Shown: positions 58,750 to 64,000 of the stretch, piece by piece
Layout: each line of letters begins with the position of its first letter
How positions within the stretch are numbered: position 1 is the first letter of the stretch
Assembly: GCF_052119585.1 (NCBI RefSeq)
Contig: NZ_JBGQOJ010000001.1
Location: 372,001 to 436,000, forward strand
Origin: JBGQOJ01 sp052119585
Lineage (GTDB): Bacteria > Pseudomonadota > Alphaproteobacteria > Rhodobacterales > Rhodobacteraceae
Length of the DNA: 64,000 nucleotides
Reading direction: 5' to 3'
Position numbers and translations under genes: made by a program
Notes under the pieces: model-generated
What the model saw: the letters and a program-made list of their open reading frames with translations, nothing else
What the model was told of the DNA's origin: nothing
Databases searched by the model: none

Positions 58750-59562
58750 TCAGACCGTCTTCAGTTGCTGCATACTGGTCGCAAAGTTTTTGGCCAGAAC
58801 TTTTGCAATGTCCGCTTCGGACATGGTCCGGGATTGCCCCGTAATATGCGTGCCTGAATCGTTGTCCCGATGCACAGACCGGATAAAACTGGGGGTGACA
58901 GCATCGGTGTATGTATTGAAGAACTGCGAGACAAAGCGGTGGTTCCGGGCGAATATATTGTGCGGTTCCCCCGATCGGCGCACCATCGCCAGACCAATGC
59001 CCAGCGGTAGCCTTTCGCAGACATCGTATATCTCGACCCCCTTGGGGCCGGTTTCAAGAAAGAAGCCCCTGTTGAACCCGATCACCAACGGCGTCTCGTC
59101 CCCGCTGACGTGCAGCAGACGATCCGCTATGTGCTTAAGGCGTTCGACATACCCCAGATCAAGCGCGTCATCGTCGTCAAGCCGGAACGTCGTGACATGG
59201 GTCGCGCCCGCAGCGGTCGCCGGTTTGAACGCCTTCTTTGTCGCGGCATAGTGGGGCAGAGGTTCAAGCTGCACGATCACCGGCTTTGCCAGGGGTTTCA
59301 CCAAGTCCCGCAGATGCTCCAGCGCGTCCGGCGGAAGCCCCTCACCCACAAGAAACACACATGTGAAATCCGGGTCACGCTGTGCCAGCAAGGACGGCAA
59401 AGTCAGCATTTCAAAAAGGGCAAAACGACGTTCCAGCCGTTCAGGATCGTACAAAAACGATTGAAGCTCCCCAAGGGTCGGAAACTCTTTGCTGAAGCCG
59501 TTTCTCGATGGATACGAAAAGCGGACAAGGCCGATGATTTGGTTTTTGATCTGCGCGCCCAT
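58750..59562 (-). CDS. Rhamnosyltransferase-like protein (PF11316 type)
   Basis: 270 residues. RRFALFEMLTLPSLLAQRDP, CVFLVGEGLPPDALEHLRDL and FRLDDDDALDLGYVERL match the putative rhamnosyltransferase family often found in roseobacters; DDDD is the metal/nucleotide site. Probably modifies surface polysaccharide. 58 nt beyond the EamA gene start, same strand. Confidence 0.7.
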   Translation of the reverse strand: MGAQIKNQIIGLVRFSYPSRNGFSKEFPTLGELQSFLYDPERLERRFALFEMLTLPSLLAQRDPDFTCVFLVGEGLPPDALEHLRDLVKPLAKPVIVQLEPLPHYAATKKAFKPATAAGATHVTTFRLDDDDALDLGYVERLKHIADRLLHVSGDETPLVIGFNRGFFLETGPKGVEIYDVCERLPLGIGLAMVRRSGEPHNIFARNHRFVSQFFNTYTDAVTPSFIRSVHRDNDSGTHITGQSRTMSEADIAKVLAKNFATSMQQLKTV

Positions 59563-59636
59563 ATCACCGCCCTACCAATGTTGCCGCGACCTTAACGCCT
59601 TCGATTCCGGAACGGAATGCCCTTTAGCAGAACGCA

Positions 59637-59668
59637 AAAGGCCCCCGCATTTTCATACGGGGGCCTTT
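59637..59668 (-). terminator. Terminator after rpoC
   Basis: AAAGGCCCCCG (59637-59647) pairs with CGGGGGCCTTT (59658-59668); minus-strand transcript ends TTTT. Lies 23 nt beyond the rpoC stop, so the rpoBC unit ends here. Confidence 0.9.
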
Positions 59669-59690
59669 GCAGATTCAAGAGCGCAGGCTC

Positions 59691-63938
<4,248 letters not shown>

Positions 63939-63974
63939 TTTGCGTCCTTACATATCAGGGGAAGGGGAAAAGTG

Positions 63975-63990
63975 GGGCGGAAGACCGCCC
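63975..63990 (-). other. Hairpin between rpoB and rpoC
   Basis: GGGCGG/CCGCCC with a 4-nt loop, overlapping the first base of the rpoB stop codon. The minus-strand transcript continues CACTTTTCCCC. Weakly terminator-like. Confidence 0.35.
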
Positions 63991-64000
63991 TACTCGTCGT
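63990..64000 (-). CDS. rpoB: Last codons of RNA polymerase subunit beta, cut by window edge
   Basis: The minus strand reads ...AC GAG... as a partial Asp, then Asp-Glu and TAG (63992-63990). An acidic DDE end right before rpoC is what rpoB should show, but three codons cannot prove it; position is the main argument. Confidence 0.6.

Overview
The window is a chromosomal segment of an alphaproteobacterium, almost certainly Rhodobacterales (Roseobacter group). The evidence is the aapJQMP general amino-acid ABC operon, a MipZ division-site ATPase, an ATP12-family chaperone gene, the rpsP-rimM-trmD-rplS and rpmH-rnpA-yidD-ttcA-yidC layouts, Ala/Glu-rich tails on S16 and L3, and moderately high GC. 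No homology search was run; every name comes from recognising sequence by eye.

Layout. 1-845 (minus): the 3'-truncated atpB and atpI, start of the F0 operon. 1-4 kb: an ArsR regulator, an EamA permease, and a LysR regulator divergent from azoreductase. 4.1-10.2 kb (plus): ffh with a structured leader, chorismate mutase, rpsP, bluB, a 50-codon small gene, rimM, a sulfotransferase-like gene, trmD, rplS, rpmE. 10.2-13.3 kb: a P1B metal ATPase and mipZ. 13.5-15.6 kb: a decayed integrative element at the 3' end of tRNA-Arg(ACG), holding a truncated integrase, a truncated IS21-type istA and a TRAP-permease fragment between 16-bp direct repeats. 15.7-19.3 kb (minus): a histidine kinase, a MerA-like flavoprotein and a TVP38-family membrane protein. 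19.5-25.7 kb (plus): rpmH, rnpA, yidD, ttcA, a GGDEF/EAL protein, yidC, engB. 25.7-28.6 kb: an SDR, then argB, an Fe-S protein and a SixA-type phosphatase. 28.7-33.2 kb (minus): aapPMQJ. 33.4-38.3 kb (minus): ATP12, HAD, RluC, FluC/CrcB, RarA, a LuxR-type solo. 38.5-57.2 kb (minus): the str-S10-spc-alpha cluster from rpsL to rplQ, including fusA, tuf, secY, adk and rpoA. 57.8-59.6 kb: an EamA permease and a rhamnosyltransferase-like gene. 59.7-64 kb (minus): rpoC and the last codons of rpoB.

Most of the window is housekeeping: translation, transcription, protein export (Ffh, SecY, YidC) and ATP synthesis. The cis-elements are the more unusual part. Terminator-like or strong hairpins occupy most of the longer gaps inside the ribosomal cluster. 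Two mutually exclusive hairpins precede rpoA. A hairpin covers the ribosome-binding site of the EAL gene. A dyad covers the likely aapJ promoter. Three hairpins precede ffh. yidC contains a ten-C run. I did not find a convincing wholly new multi-gene system; the best leads are these regulatory elements, the relic element at tRNA-Arg, two very small genes, and the MerA-like/TVP38 pair with a His-to-Tyr change.
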